A DNA stretch of 64,000 nucleotides from Kiritimatiellia bacterium (GTDB lineage Bacteria; Verrucomicrobiota; Kiritimatiellia; CAIVKH01). Shown here in pieces: positions 1 through 8,798 of the stretch (positions within the stretch are counted from its first letter, which is position 1; every line of letters begins with the position of its first letter). The DNA lies in assembly GCA_023953695.1 (NCBI GenBank), contig JAMLJG010000001.1, forward strand, positions 212,291 to 276,290, written 5' to 3'. Made by a program: the position numbers and the translations under genes. Below the pieces are notes generated by a model. The model saw only the letters and a program-made list of their open reading frames with translations, was not told the DNA's origin and did not search any database.

Positions 1-29
1 AGTATTTGGGTTGGGCTGGAGCCTCAGCC

Positions 30-169
30 GGCGGTTTGAGCCAAACCGCCCTACCTTTTGGATGAAGGCGTGAGTGGATGGGGTTGGCGGCGTCTTGGGG
101 TCAAGTCGCCTTACCATTTGTGAATGATTCGTGTGGCGGTGTGGGTAGGGCGCGTTGGCCCAACGCGCC
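30..169. repeat. Three REP-like palindromes
   Basis: At 30-50 there is a perfect stem GGCGGTTTG/CAAACCGCC with a 3-nt loop, followed by CTACC. At 89-110 lies a degraded relative (GGCGTCTTG/CAAGTCGCC). At 149-169 there is a perfect stem GGCGCGTTGG/CCAACGCGCC with a 1-nt loop, preceded by GTAGG. The flanks CTAC and GTAG are mirror images, so the first and third are opposite-facing members of one family. Related pairs recur near 34783-34880, 42074-42159 and 43786-43876. I see no gene in 1-359; the rest of the stretch is upstream sequence of rpmE. Confidence 0.75.
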
Positions 170-359
170 GGAGCGGATTCGGGTGTGAGCGAGTGAATTG
201 CGCGAGCGGTGTTTATGCGTGTGTGTTGAGGGGGGGGGTGCGATCGAGGGGCCTGGTTGGTCGGAAAAAATGCCTGCCTTCTCTCTTGCAAAACGGAAAC
301 CAGATGCTACCTTCCTCCCTTCATGCCGGCTCTGATTCGGGCCGCTGAGGGACCTATTC

Positions 360-563
360 ATGAAAGCTGACATCCATCCAGAATACGTGGAAGCGAAGAT
401 CATTTGCGCCTGTGGCAATGTGCTCAAGACGCGCTCCACCCGTAAAGAGATGCACGTGACCACCTGTTCCGCGTGCCACCCGTTCTACACCGGCTCCGCC
501 AAGCTCCTCGACACCGAGGGCCGTGTGCAGCGCTTCCAGAAGAAGTACGCCAAAGCCAAGTAG
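360..563 (+). CDS. rpmE: Ribosomal protein bL31 (zinc-binding form)
   Basis: A 67-aa large-subunit protein. The sequence matches type A L31 end to end: MKADIHPEY start, CxC near residues 17-19, [10 protein letters not shown] near 38-47, and a basic C-terminus. The four Cys indicate the zinc-containing (C+) form. A GAGGGA Shine-Dalgarno lies just upstream of the ATG. It is followed by a terminator and then prfA-prmC, the common rpmE-prfA-prmC order. Confidence 0.97.
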   Translation: MKADIHPEYVEAKIICACGNVLKTRSTRKEMHVTTCSACHPFYTGSAKLLDTEGRVQRFQKKYAKAK

Positions 564-576
564 CTTCGTCGAAACC

Positions 577-622
577 GGGCCGGCCGACCTCCGCCTTTCG
601 CGGATGCAGCCGGCCCGTTTTC
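577..622 (+). terminator. Rho-independent terminator after rpmE
   Basis: Stem GGGCCGGC (577-584) pairs with GCCGGCCC (609-616) and is followed by GTTTTCTGTT. It starts 14 nt after the rpmE stop codon. Confidence 0.75.
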
Positions 623-640
623 TGTTCCAGGGGCGGTGTT

Positions 641-750
641 TTCCAACCCTTGGAAGTCCCGTCACCCCGAATTTCCAGACGTTGGAAAAAATTGTGTCAA
701 AAGTTCCGAAGGTTGGAAGTCGCTGCGGCCCGCTTTTCCAATTGTTGGAA
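641..750. repeat. Four phased TTCCAA/TTGGAA palindromes
   Basis: Four 15-bp palindromes start at 641, 673, 704 and 736 (TTCCAACCCTTGGAA, TTCCAGACGTTGGAA, TTCCGAAGGTTGGAA, TTCCAATTGTTGGAA). Spacing is 32, 31 and 32 bp, about three helical turns. Three are followed by GT and one by AAAAA. They fill the rpmE-prfA intergenic region. The same motif with the same spacing occurs at 14184-14230 and 58057-58103. Whether they are operators, hairpins or a mobile repeat cannot be told from sequence. Confidence 0.8.
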
Positions 751-791
751 GTTGCGTGTCCCGCGCGGCGCTGCGCGGCCTGTGAGGCGAA

Positions 792-1889
792 ATGAGCGCG
801 AACGGGAATGTGATTGATCCGGCGTATGTGGAGAAGTTGACGGCGCGGATCTCGGTGATTGAGGCCGAGTTGGGCGATCCGGCGACATCGGCCAATCAAA
901 AGAAGTATCGCGCGTTGATCGCGGAGCACCGCAATTTGCAGGATGTGCGCGCGCGGGCGGATGCCTATTTCCGGCTCCTGCGCGAGCGCGAGGAGTCGCT
1001 CGCGTTGGCCGCAGGCGACGATGCGGAGCTTGCCGAGATGGCGAAGGCGGAGCTGGGGCGCGTTGAAGCCGAGTTGCCCGCTGCCGAGCAGGCGCTCAAG
1101 ATTTCCCTGCTGCCGCCGGATCCGGATGACAGCCGCAACACGATTGTCGAAGTGCGCGCGGGAACGGGCGGCGATGAGGCGGCGCTCTTCGCGGGCGATT
1201 TGTATCGGATGTATTCCAAATTCGCCGACACGCGCGGCTGGCGCGTGAGCGTGATTGACGCGAGCCCCGCGGAGATTGGCGGGTACAAGGAAATCATTTT
1301 CAGTGTCGAGGGCGAGAACGTCTATCGCGTGTTGCGCTACGAAAGCGGTGGCCACCGCGTACAGCGGGTGCCGGTGACTGAGGCGCAGGGCCGCATTCAC
1401 ACTTCCGCTGCCACCGTGGCCGTGCTGCCGGAAGCGGAGGAGACCGACGAGGTCAATATCAAGCCCGAGGAGATCCGGATTGATTTGTATCGCGCCTCCG
1501 GCGCGGGCGGGCAGAAGGTCAACAAGACGGAATCCGCCGTTCGCATCACCCACCTTCCGACCGGCCTCGTTGTGCAGTGTCAGGACGAGCGCTCGCAGCA
1601 CAAGAATCGCGATCGCGCGATGAAGGTGCTTGCCGCGCGCCTGCTCGACAAGATTCGCACCGATGAACAGGCCCGCCAGGCGAGCGAGCGCAAAATGCAG
1701 GTTGGTTCCGGCGATCGGAGCGAGCGCATTCGCACTTACAACTTTCCTCAGAACCGCGTGACCGATCATCGCATCAACCTCACGCTCTACAATCTCGACC
1801 GCGTGATCGAAGGAGAGATGGACGATCTCGTCAGCGCGCTCTATCAGCGCGATGTGGAACTGAAACTGCAGCGCCACCTTGGACTGTGA
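792..1889 (+). CDS. prfA: Peptide chain release factor 1
   Basis: 365 aa. RF1 releases peptides at UAA/UAG codons. The GGQ loop ([16 protein letters not shown]) sits near residue 235. The codon-recognition tripeptide is PVT (in [14 protein letters not shown]), the PxT form typical of RF1 and not the SPF form of RF2. Length is normal. The stop is directly abutted by prmC, whose product methylates the GGQ glutamine. The only upstream features are the phased palindromes at 641-750, so any regulation of prfA may involve them. Confidence 0.97.
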   Translation: MSANGNVIDPAYVEKLTARISVIEAELGDPATSANQKKYRALIAEHRNLQDVRARADAYFRLLREREESLALAAGDDAELAEMAKAELGRVEAELPAAEQALKISLLPPDPDDSRNTIVEVRAGTGGDEAALFAGDLYRMYSKFADTRGWRVSVIDASPAEIGGYKEIIFSVEGENVYRVLRYESGGHRVQRVPVTEAQGRIHTSAATVAVLPEAEETDEVNIKPEEIRIDLYRASGAGGQKVNKTESAVRITHLPTGLVVQCQDERSQHKNRDRAMKVLAARLLDKIRTDEQARQASERKMQVGSGDRSERIRTYNFPQNRVTDHRINLTLYNLDRVIEGEMDDLVSALYQRDVELKLQRHLGL

Positions 1890-2756
1890 GTGGGCCCGCC
1901 GAGTCAGACCGTTCGGGCGCAGCTCGCTGCGGCTGAAGCCGCGCTGGTTGCCGCCGGGCGAGACGAAGCGCCTGTGCTGGCCGAATGGCTCGTTTCTGAA
2001 GCGGCGGGTCTGCGCCGATTGGATTTGCTGGTGCGCGGCGATGCGGCGCTCAGCGACACCGCCTGCGCTGCGCTGCGCGAATGGACGCGCCGCGTGGCGG
2101 CGGGGGAGCCGCTGCAATATGTGGTAGGGCACACCTCATTCTTCGGACGCGATTTCCAATGCGATCCGCGCGCGTTGATTCCGCGCCCTGAAACCGAAGA
2201 GCTGTGCGACCGCATCCTGGCCGATGCCCGCATTTGGCGCGACCCCGCGCCGGTCGTGCTGGACATCGGAACGGGAACCGGCTGCATCGCAATCACGCTG
2301 GCGCTGGAGCAGCCCGCCGCGCGCGTGACGGCGGTGGACCTCTCGCCCGATGCACTGGCGCTCGCGCGCTCGAATGCGAAGCGATTGGGGGTGGAAGGGC
2401 GGATCGCTTGGCGACGGGGCGACTTGTTGGACGGCGTGGAACCCGCGAGCGCGCGGGCGATTGTGTCGAACCCGCCGTATGTGTCCGAAGCGGAGTTTGC
2501 GACACTCGACCCGACCGTCCGCGAGCACGAACCCGCCCTCGCGTTGGTTTCCGGCCCCGAAGGACTCGATATCATCCGCCGCCTTGCGGTCCAAGCTGGC
2601 CTTGTGTTGGCGCCCGGTGGTATTCTTTGGCTCGAAATCGGCAATGAGCAAGGTTCGGCCGTTTGCCAGATCGTGCGCGACAGCGGATTTGACGCCGTCG
2701 CGCTGCATCGGGACTTGGCCGGGCACGATCGGATTGTCGAAGCGCGACGACCCTGA
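1890..2756 (+). CDS. prmC: Release-factor glutamine methyltransferase
   Basis: 288 aa, GTG start immediately after the prfA stop. An N-terminal helical domain (residues ~1-90) precedes a SAM-binding Rossmann fold with LDIGTGTGCIAITLA near 112-126. The catalytic NPPY (SNPPYVSEAEF) lies near 193-196. Product: N5-methylation of the GGQ glutamine of RF1/RF2. The TGA overlaps the ATG of the next gene by one base, so coupling is likely. Confidence 0.95.
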   Translation: MGPPSQTVRAQLAAAEAALVAAGRDEAPVLAEWLVSEAAGLRRLDLLVRGDAALSDTACAALREWTRRVAAGEPLQYVVGHTSFFGRDFQCDPRALIPRPETEELCDRILADARIWRDPAPVVLDIGTGTGCIAITLALEQPAARVTAVDLSPDALALARSNAKRLGVEGRIAWRRGDLLDGVEPASARAIVSNPPYVSEAEFATLDPTVREHEPALALVSGPEGLDIIRRLAVQAGLVLAPGGILWLEIGNEQGSAVCQIVRDSGFDAVALHRDLAGHDRIVEARRP

Positions 2757-3331
2757 TGCTTCCCATAGAATCCAAAGCCAAGAAGAAACGAAAGAAAGAG
2801 CCCAAGCGGAATGACCCGCGGCGGCAGTTGTACATTCTCGGCATCGTCGCCGCGTGCGGCCTCGCGCTGATCGGCCAGACCTATTGGGTTTCCAAGAACA
2901 AAGTCCGCTTCGCGCCCTTCGCCATCGAGCGCATTCGCTGCGACGAATGCAAAGGACTCGGCCTCGTCTCGCAGCCCAGCGCGGATGATTCCAAGCGGCT
3001 CGTAATGTGCGAGGCGTGCTTCGGGTTGGGATCCCGTCAGATTCGACGCATAGACGATGCGGATTCGCTGTGCCCCGCTTGTGTAGGCTTCGGTCGCGTG
3101 GAAGAAGACGGCTCGTGGCGATGGTGCCGCCGCTGCGGCGGACGCGGCCTCATACGCCCGCCCCATGCGCCGCCGCCGACCTATCAACCCACCTTTCCGA
3201 GCTACGGCAGCACGAATGTCTATGAATCGCTCGGCATCAAGCCGGAAGACATTCCTCCATCGTTTGACCTTTCCGCTCCCCAACCGTTACCGTCGGAGGA
3301 AGCTACACCCGCGCGCGAAGGCGCGCCGTGA
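2756..3331 (+). CDS. Membrane-anchored protein with four DnaJ-type CxxCxGxG motifs
   Basis: 191 aa, unknown function. A Lys-rich N-terminus (KAKKKRKKEPK) precedes one TM helix (~residues 26-43). Then come four CxxCxGxG modules: CDECKGLG, CEACFGLG, CPACVGFG and CRRCGGRG (residues ~63-135), the pattern of the DnaJ cysteine-rich zinc domain, which binds two zinc ions. The C-terminus is Pro-rich. There is no J-domain. The start overlaps the prmC stop by one base. It lies just upstream of ffh, so a role in membrane protein folding is a guess only. Confidence 0.8.
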   Translation: MLPIESKAKKKRKKEPKRNDPRRQLYILGIVAACGLALIGQTYWVSKNKVRFAPFAIERIRCDECKGLGLVSQPSADDSKRLVMCEACFGLGSRQIRRIDDADSLCPACVGFGRVEEDGSWRWCRRCGGRGLIRPPHAPPPTYQPTFPSYGSTNVYESLGIKPEDIPPSFDLSAPQPLPSEEATPAREGAP

Positions 3332-3423
3332 AGCGCAAAGGCGCGCGGCGATTGAGCGCCCTCCGATTGCTTGCGGCCTCTGCACACATGGGGTATCCTC
3401 CCCGCTCCATTTAGGCACTTCTC

Positions 3424-4758
3424 ATGGCACTCTTCGACAAACTATCCGGCGCATTTCAGAAGGTATTCCGCGACCTGCGCGGACTCGGGAAGCTGAGCGA
3501 GAAGAATATCCAGGACGCCCTGCGCGAGGTGCGGTTGGCCCTGCTCGAGGCGGATGTGAACTTTGTTGTCGTGAAAGACTTCATTGCGCGCGTTCGCGAA
3601 AAGGCCCTCGGCGCCGATGTGCTCGAAAGCATTTCGCCGGGCCAGCAATTCATCAAACACGTGAACGACGAACTCGCTGCGCTGCTTGGCGGCGACACGC
3701 GCGAGTTCGATCTCTCCGGCAAGCCCGCGACTGTGATGATGATCGGCTTGCACGGCTCCGGCAAGACGACGACGACCTCGAAGCTCGCCGCGCGCTGGAA
3801 GAAGAGCGGCCGCAGCGTCCTGCTGGCCGCGTGCGACATCCGGCGCCCCGCCGCGGTGGAACAGTTGCGCATCCTCGCCAATCAGGTGGGGGTGGGGATC
3901 CTCACGCCGAATCCCGGCGAGACCGTTCCGCAGATCGGCGCGCGCGCGCTGAAGCACGCGCAAGAAAACAAAGTGGACGTCGTCATTTTCGACACCGGCG
4001 GGCGATTCCAGATTGATGCAGAACTGGTTGCGGAACTCAAAGACCTCAAGACGGCGATCAACCCGGCGAATGTCGTCTTGGTGCTCGACGCCGCCATTGG
4101 TCAGGAATCGGTCAGCGTTGCCGAGACCTTTCACAAAGAACTCGGGATCACCGGCCTGATTTTGACAAAGCTCGACGGCGACGCCCGCGGCGGCGCCGCG
4201 CTATCCGTCCGGCATGTGACGGGCTGCCCTATTTTGATGGTCGGACTGGGTGAGCGGCCGGAGGATTTGGAGGTATTTCACCCCGACCGCATGGCCTCGC
4301 GCATTTTGGGCATGGGCGACATCGTCTCGCTCGTTGAGAAAGCGCAAGCCGCCATTGACGAGAAGTCGGCCATGGAGATGCAGGAGAAACTCCTCTCCGA
4401 CGACCTGACCCTTTCGGACTTCATGGATCAGATGCGGCAGATCAAGAAATTGGGGCCCTTGGAAAATCTGCTTGAAATGATGCCCGGTGCCGCTAACCTG
4501 CCCAGCCACGTTCGGGACTCGTTCGGCAAAGACGCCGGGCGGGAAATGAAGCGCACCGAGGCGATCATCCAAAGTATGACGCCGCAGGAGCGTCGCCAAC
4601 CCAGCCTGCTCAATGCGAGCCGTCGCCGCCGGATAGCGGCCGGCAGCGGAACGCAGGTGCGGGACGTGAATGAACTGCTAAAGCGGTTCGAAATGGCGCG
4701 GGATATGACCAAAAAGCTGAAGAAGCAGCGAAAAAAGTTGCTCCGATTCGGCCGTTAG
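3424..4758 (+). CDS. ffh: Signal recognition particle protein Ffh (SRP54)
   Basis: 444 aa with the N, G and M domains. G1 is GLHGSGKTTTTSKLA (~residue 105), followed by the SRP insertion CDIRRPAAVEQL. The G3 motif is DTGGR at residues 190-194 instead of the usual DTAGR. G4 is TKLDGDARGG. The Met-containing M domain begins near 325 and the tail is basic (KKLKKQRKKLL). Cotranslational targeting of membrane proteins with 4.5S RNA and FtsY. It heads the conserved ffh-rpsP-khpA-trmD-rplS run. No SRP RNA gene was recognised in the window. Confidence 0.97.
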   Translation: MALFDKLSGAFQKVFRDLRGLGKLSEKNIQDALREVRLALLEADVNFVVVKDFIARVREKALGADVLESISPGQQFIKHVNDELAALLGGDTREFDLSGKPATVMMIGLHGSGKTTTTSKLAARWKKSGRSVLLAACDIRRPAAVEQLRILANQVGVGILTPNPGETVPQIGARALKHAQENKVDVVIFDTGGRFQIDAELVAELKDLKTAINPANVVLVLDAAIGQESVSVAETFHKELGITGLILTKLDGDARGGAALSVRHVTGCPILMVGLGERPEDLEVFHPDRMASRILGMGDIVSLVEKAQAAIDEKSAMEMQEKLLSDDLTLSDFMDQMRQIKKLGPLENLLEMMPGAANLPSHVRDSFGKDAGREMKRTEAIIQSMTPQERRQPSLLNASRRRRIAAGSGTQVRDVNELLKRFEMARDMTKKLKKQRKKLLRFGR

Positions 4759-4798
4759 GGTATCACCGCTCGTTTGTTTCGGGAGACGGAGAGAAAGC

Positions 4799-5065
4799 AT
4801 GGTCAAAATTCGTTTAGTGCGCATGGGCAACAACAAGAAGCCCTTTTTTCGCGTTGTGGTTTCGGAAGCGAACCGCAAAATCAATGGTCGTTACTTGGAA
4901 AATGTCGGATGGTTTGATCCCAAGCTGACCAAGAACAATTTGAAGATTGAGCTGGATCGCGTGGACCACTGGGTTGCGCGCGGCGCTCAGTTGACCGATT
5001 CTGCCGCCGCGTTGGTTCGCAAACAGCGTCGTGCGAAGCCGGTTGAAGCCGCTGCGGCGACCTGA
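4799..5065 (+). CDS. rpsP: Ribosomal protein bS16
   Basis: 88 aa small-subunit protein, a complete match to S16 (MVKIRLVRMG, KKPFFRVVV, YLENVGWFDP). A good GGAGA Shine-Dalgarno lies ahead of the ATG. It is 40 nt after ffh and 17 nt before the KH protein, so probably one transcript. Confidence 0.97.
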   Translation: MVKIRLVRMGNNKKPFFRVVVSEANRKINGRYLENVGWFDPKLTKNNLKIELDRVDHWVARGAQLTDSAAALVRKQRRAKPVEAAAAT

Positions 5066-5082
5066 TTGGCCTTGGCTGTATC

Positions 5083-5313
5083 ATGAAGGATTTCGTGATC
5101 GGAACCCTGCGCTGGTTTGTTGAACACCCTGACGATCTGCGCGTGTCAGCGCTTGACGGCGAAAAGACGCTGGTCATGGAAGTGCGTTGCCATGCAGATG
5201 ATGTCGGCAAAGTGATCGGCAAGAACGGCAAAGTCATTCAATCGCTTCGCACACTTGCTTCCGCGCTGGCCAGCAAGAGCAATCGCCGCGCCGTGCTGGA
5301 AATCGTAGAATAG
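5083..5313 (+). CDS. khpA: KH-domain RNA-binding protein KhpA
   Basis: 76 aa. A single KH domain with the GxxG loop in KVIGKNGKVIQSLRTL (~residues 45-60). The family (KhpA/YlqC) binds RNA and often partners KhpB/Jag. The position right after rpsP is the standard context. In many genomes rimM follows; here the next gene is trmD. Confidence 0.93.
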   Translation: MKDFVIGTLRWFVEHPDDLRVSALDGEKTLVMEVRCHADDVGKVIGKNGKVIQSLRTLASALASKSNRRAVLEIVE

Positions 5314-5334
5314 CCACTCATTCCCCCCCGAAAC

Positions 5335-5374
5335 CGGCCCGCCCCGAAAACGCTCGCGGCGGGCCGCTTTGTTT
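5335..5374 (+). terminator. Terminator or attenuator between khpA and trmD
   Basis: Stem CGGCCCGCC (5335-5343) pairs with GGCGGGCCG (5358-5366), followed by CTTTGTTTT. It separates the ffh-rpsP-khpA block from trmD, so trmD may have its own promoter or depend on read-through. Confidence 0.65.
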
Positions 5375-5419
5375 TCTATCCTCACCGCGCAGTCGGATAT
5401 TTCGAAGCCGCGCTCGCTC

Positions 5420-6127
5420 ATGAAGATTGATGTCATAACGATCTTTCCCGAAATGTTGGATGGTTTCCTGCGCGCCAGCATGATGAAGCGCGCCGCGCAG
5501 AAGGGGGCCATCGAGCTGCGCACGATCAATCTGCGCGACTTCACCCACGACAAGCACCAGACCACGGACGACCGCCCCTTTGGCGGCGGCCCGGGCATGG
5601 TGATGAAGGCGGAGCCCATCTTCGCCGCGGTCGAATCGGTGCGAACCCCGGAGAGCCGCGTGGTCCTGATGTGCCCGCAAGGGCGCGTTTTCCGGCAATG
5701 CGTCGCGCGCGAACTTTCGGCGGCCGCCCACCTCATTTTTATCTGCGGTCACTACGAAGGCGTGGACGAGCGCGTGCGCGAGGCCTTGGTGAGCGACGAA
5801 ATCTCCATTGGCGATTATGTGCTGACCAACGGCGTCCTTCCCGCCGCCGTCGTGATTGACGCCGTCGTGCGCCTCTTGCCCGGTGTATTGGGCGGGGAGG
5901 GGGCTGCGGAACTGGAATCCTTCACCGAAGCCGCGCTGGAATACCCGCAATACACGCGGCCATCGGATTTTCGCGGCATGACCGTTCCGCCCGTTCTTCT
6001 GAACGGAAATCATGAAGAAATTGCGCAGTGGCGCGCGGCGCAGTCCAAGCTGCGCACCGAAGCGAGACGCCCCGATTTGTTGAAGAGGCGCGCCGAAAAG
6101 CCGACAAATCCGAACCAATCTCCTTGA
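5420..6127 (+). CDS. trmD: tRNA (guanine-37-N1) methyltransferase
   Basis: 235 aa. The ATG at 5420 is chosen because the protein then begins MKIDVITIFPEML, the family start. SPOUT knot motifs are present: DRPFGGGPGMVM (~residues 53-64), CGHYEGVDERV (~111-121) and IGDYVLTNGVLPA (~132-144). Methylates G37 of tRNAs, using SAM, to prevent frameshifting. rplS follows after 50 nt. Confidence 0.96.
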   Translation: MKIDVITIFPEMLDGFLRASMMKRAAQKGAIELRTINLRDFTHDKHQTTDDRPFGGGPGMVMKAEPIFAAVESVRTPESRVVLMCPQGRVFRQCVARELSAAAHLIFICGHYEGVDERVREALVSDEISIGDYVLTNGVLPAAVVIDAVVRLLPGVLGGEGAAELESFTEAALEYPQYTRPSDFRGMTVPPVLLNGNHEEIAQWRAAQSKLRTEARRPDLLKRRAEKPTNPNQSP

Positions 6128-6177
6128 CTATCGCGCTGCGCCATCTATCTTCTCTCCCCTTTGAGCGAGGTATTTCT

Positions 6178-6564
6178 ATGTCCCAATCCATCATTCAGAC
6201 GATTTCGGCCGAACATCTAAAAGACAGCAAGCTGCCCGCGTTTTCCGTTGGCGACAGCGTCAAAGTGTTCGTGCGCATCAAAGAAGGCGACAAAGAGCGC
6301 GTGCAGGCTTTCGCGGGCACCGTGATCGCGCGCGATGGAGTGGGTCACACCGAGACCTTCACCGTCCGCCGTATTTCCTATGGCGAGGGTGTGGAGCGAA
6401 TCTTCCCGGTCTGCTCGCGCAGCATTGAGAAGCTCGAAGTCGAACGCAGCGGCGCCCCGCGTCGCGCCAAGCTCTACTACCTGCGCGGTCGCAGCGGCAA
6501 GAAGCTCAAGATTCGCGAAGGTCGCGCCAAAGCCGGTGCCGAGTCCGCGAATGCTTCTGCATGA
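6178..6564 (+). CDS. rplS: Ribosomal protein bL19
   Basis: 128 aa starting [15 protein letters not shown] at the ATG at 6178. The L19 core is clear: [46 protein letters not shown] split over residues 20-83, and [17 protein letters not shown]. The C-terminal tail is slightly extended (AESANASA). Its end overlaps the rnhB start by 14 nt in another frame. Confidence 0.97.
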   Translation: MSQSIIQTISAEHLKDSKLPAFSVGDSVKVFVRIKEGDKERVQAFAGTVIARDGVGHTETFTVRRISYGEGVERIFPVCSRSIEKLEVERSGAPRRAKLYYLRGRSGKKLKIREGRAKAGAESANASA

Positions 6565-7180
6565 GCGAGAGGCTTGGTCTCAAGGCTATCTGACGCTTGC
6601 GGGCGTGGATGAAGCGGGCCGAGGGCCGCTCGCGGGTCCCGTTGTTGCTGCTGCCGTAGTGATTCCGCGCGATGTGCTCGAAGCGGAGCACACACGCCTC
6701 TTTTCGGGAATCGCCGATTCCAAAACCCTGACGGCCAAGCGGCGCGAAGCCCTCTTTGCCAGACTCTCGGAGGAAACCTCGGTCGCGCGCGGCATCGGTT
6801 TGGCCGATGTCGCGGAGATTGACTCGCTGAACATTCTACGCGCCACGCACCTCGCGATGAAGCGCGCCGTCGAAGCGCTCGACCGCGCCGTGGATATGAT
6901 TCTCGTGGACGGGCGGCCTGTGCCGGGACTTCCCTTTGCCTCGCGCGCCATCGTCAAAGGCGACGCGCAGAGTCTGCTCATCGCCGCCGCCAGCATTGTG
7001 GCCAAAGTCACGCGCGATCATTTGATGGACGAACTCGATCGGCAATATCCCCGCTACGGCTTTGCGCGGCACAAGGGCTATGGAACGGCGGAACATTTGG
7101 CCGCCTTGCGCGAGTGGGGCCCCACGCCTGTGCATCGCCGCTCATTCGCCCCTGTGGCCGCTGCGCGGCGGCTGTGCTAG
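6551..7180 (+). CDS. rnhB: Ribonuclease HII
   Basis: 209 aa from the ATG at 6551 ([13 protein letters not shown]). Catalytic signature [19 protein letters not shown] (residues ~17-35) carries the first Asp and Glu. DSKTL, VDGRP and [11 protein letters not shown] complete the type-2 RNase H fold. Removes RNA from RNA-DNA hybrids and single ribonucleotides from DNA. It is followed by yraN, the usual partner. Confidence 0.95.
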   Translation: MLLHEREAWSQGYLTLAGVDEAGRGPLAGPVVAAAVVIPRDVLEAEHTRLFSGIADSKTLTAKRREALFARLSEETSVARGIGLADVAEIDSLNILRATHLAMKRAVEALDRAVDMILVDGRPVPGLPFASRAIVKGDAQSLLIAAASIVAKVTRDHLMDELDRQYPRYGFARHKGYGTAEHLAALREWGPTPVHRRSFAPVAAARRLC

Positions 7181-7192
7181 TCTTGATCGCGT

Positions 7193-7618
7193 ATGAATTG
7201 GCGACGGCTATTCCCGTGGTTGAAGCGCGGTCCCGCCCATCTCGCGACGGGGCAGTGGGGCGAGGCTGAGGCTGAACGCCTGTTGCGGAAGAAGGGATTG
7301 AGCCTTGTGGGCCGCCGCGTGCGCGTGGATCGCGACGAGATTGACCTCATCATGCGCGCGAAACAAACGCTCGTCTTTGTCGAAGTCAAAACGCGCAAGA
7401 GCGAAGACTTTGGTCGCCCGATCGAGTCGGTCAACCGCGCCAAGCGCCACCGCCTCTCTCGCGCGGCCGTCCGCTATCTCAAAGGCCTGCGCGCCAAGCC
7501 CGCGTACATTCGATTCGACGTTGTCGAAGTCATTGGTCAGCCCGGCGCGGGCGCGCCGCGCCTTGTTCACATCGAAAACGCCTTCGCGCTCTCATCGGGC
7601 TATCGGCTGCCGTGGTGA
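7193..7618 (+). CDS. yraN: YraN/UPF0102 family nuclease-like protein
   Basis: 141 aa. Restriction-endonuclease-like fold signature: GEAEAERLLRKKG, then VDRDEIDLIM and FVEVKTRKS (residues ~22-70), giving the E...D...ExK pattern. The biochemical role of the family is not settled. The rnhB-yraN order is conserved in many bacteria. Confidence 0.92.
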   Translation: MNWRRLFPWLKRGPAHLATGQWGEAEAERLLRKKGLSLVGRRVRVDRDEIDLIMRAKQTLVFVEVKTRKSEDFGRPIESVNRAKRHRLSRAAVRYLKGLRAKPAYIRFDVVEVIGQPGAGAPRLVHIENAFALSSGYRLPW

Positions 7619-7685
7619 GCCACTGCGCGTGGGGGCGCTCTTCAATTCTGCTCGCGCATTTCATCGCAACTGCATAGAAGAAGGC

Positions 7686-8693
7686 ATGCCCAAACAGCGA
7701 CTTGCACAATTTTCCGCCGCCGCGCTCGCGTGCGTATTTGGGATTGCCCAAGCCGCAGACGCGCAGGAATTGCAGATCCAGTCCCTCTGGCAGCAGGGCC
7801 TCGATCTCGCCGATGAACACCTCGCCGATTATGGTTGGGCGGTGGATCGCGAAGCGCTCGCCGGCGTGCCGCGTTTGAACGAGGCCCTTCAGTTTCTCGA
7901 TGGTGTGGACGACGCGCTGGAGAACGGCACGCTCGAACAACTCGCGCAGATGAAGCCCACGGTTGAGGCGAGCATTCAGTGGCTGGAGCAATGGCCCGCT
8001 GCCGAGCCCTACACCGCGTGGCTTCGCCAGCAGATGGACTACTTCGACGTCGCCGAAGAATCCGTTGCCGAAAGTCGCGATGTTCCCGCGCAGACCGTCC
8101 CTCCTCCGCGCCCCCTCTCCCTGCCGCCAGCGCCTGCGCGATCTTCACCGACCGCGCACAAGAAGGCCGAGCAAACCGCGCGCTCGGCGGCGATGTGGGA
8201 AAAGCGCATGGCCCATCGCGCTGCGCCCTCCGGCTCCGCCGCGCTTGTTCCCAAACTCAAACCGATTTTCCGAAAGAGCGGACTTCCTGAAGAGCTTGTT
8301 TGGTTGGCAGAAGTTGAATCGGGCTTCAAACCTCATGCGCGCAGTCCGGTGGGAGCGGTGGGACTTTTCCAATTCATGGCGCCCACCGCGCGACGTTTTG
8401 GATTGAACCCCGAGCGCCCCGACGAGCGACTGGATCCCGAAAAGAGCGCCGCTGCCGCTACCGCATACCTGCGGATACTCCATCGCCGATTCGGGTCATG
8501 GCCCCTTGCTTTAGCCGCCTACAACGCAGGGGAAGGCCGCGTGTCAAAAGCGCTGAAAACAGCGCAAGTGTCTAGTTTTGAGGAGATTGCGGATATTTTG
8601 CCACTGGAAACCCAGATGTATGTCCCCAAGATAGACGCCGTTATCCAGAAGCGCGAAGGGACCCGTTTGACGCGGCTTCCGGCTCCTCGGTGA
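7686..8693 (+). CDS. Secreted lytic transglycosylase (SLT/MltD-like)
   Basis: 335 aa from the ATG at 7686 (MPKQRLAQFSAAALACVFG, a signal peptide). The N-terminal ~170 residues are helical and Pro-rich with no recognised domain. The SLT catalytic domain spans ~185-310: LAEVESGFKPHARSPVGAVG with catalytic Glu, LFQFMAPTARRFG, and AYNAGEGRV. Cleaves peptidoglycan glycan strands in the periplasm. No LysM domain, unlike MltD. Confidence 0.92.
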   Translation: MPKQRLAQFSAAALACVFGIAQAADAQELQIQSLWQQGLDLADEHLADYGWAVDREALAGVPRLNEALQFLDGVDDALENGTLEQLAQMKPTVEASIQWLEQWPAAEPYTAWLRQQMDYFDVAEESVAESRDVPAQTVPPPRPLSLPPAPARSSPTAHKKAEQTARSAAMWEKRMAHRAAPSGSAALVPKLKPIFRKSGLPEELVWLAEVESGFKPHARSPVGAVGLFQFMAPTARRFGLNPERPDERLDPEKSAAAATAYLRILHRRFGSWPLALAAYNAGEGRVSKALKTAQVSSFEEIADILPLETQMYVPKIDAVIQKREGTRLTRLPAPR

Positions 8694-8798
8694 CCCCCCA
8701 AAAAAATGAGCAAAAACGTTACAATCATCTTTACTTTGGGGGCCGCAATTGGGACTCTCGATCCGTGTTTTAACTCTCTCAACAAGGAGGCATAGGTA

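Noticed and set aside
641..750. CRISPR-like array (regular 32-bp repeats)
   Set aside because: The repeats are only 15 bp, palindromic and variable, spacers are 16-17 bp, there are four units at most, and no cas genes are present.
354..2132. Long minus-strand open frame over rpmE-prfA-prmC
   Set aside because: Fully antisense to three well-identified genes and of low-complexity composition.
3332..3423. SRP RNA gene near ffh
   Set aside because: No GGAAGCC-type SRP RNA apex or long hairpin is visible here or elsewhere in the window.
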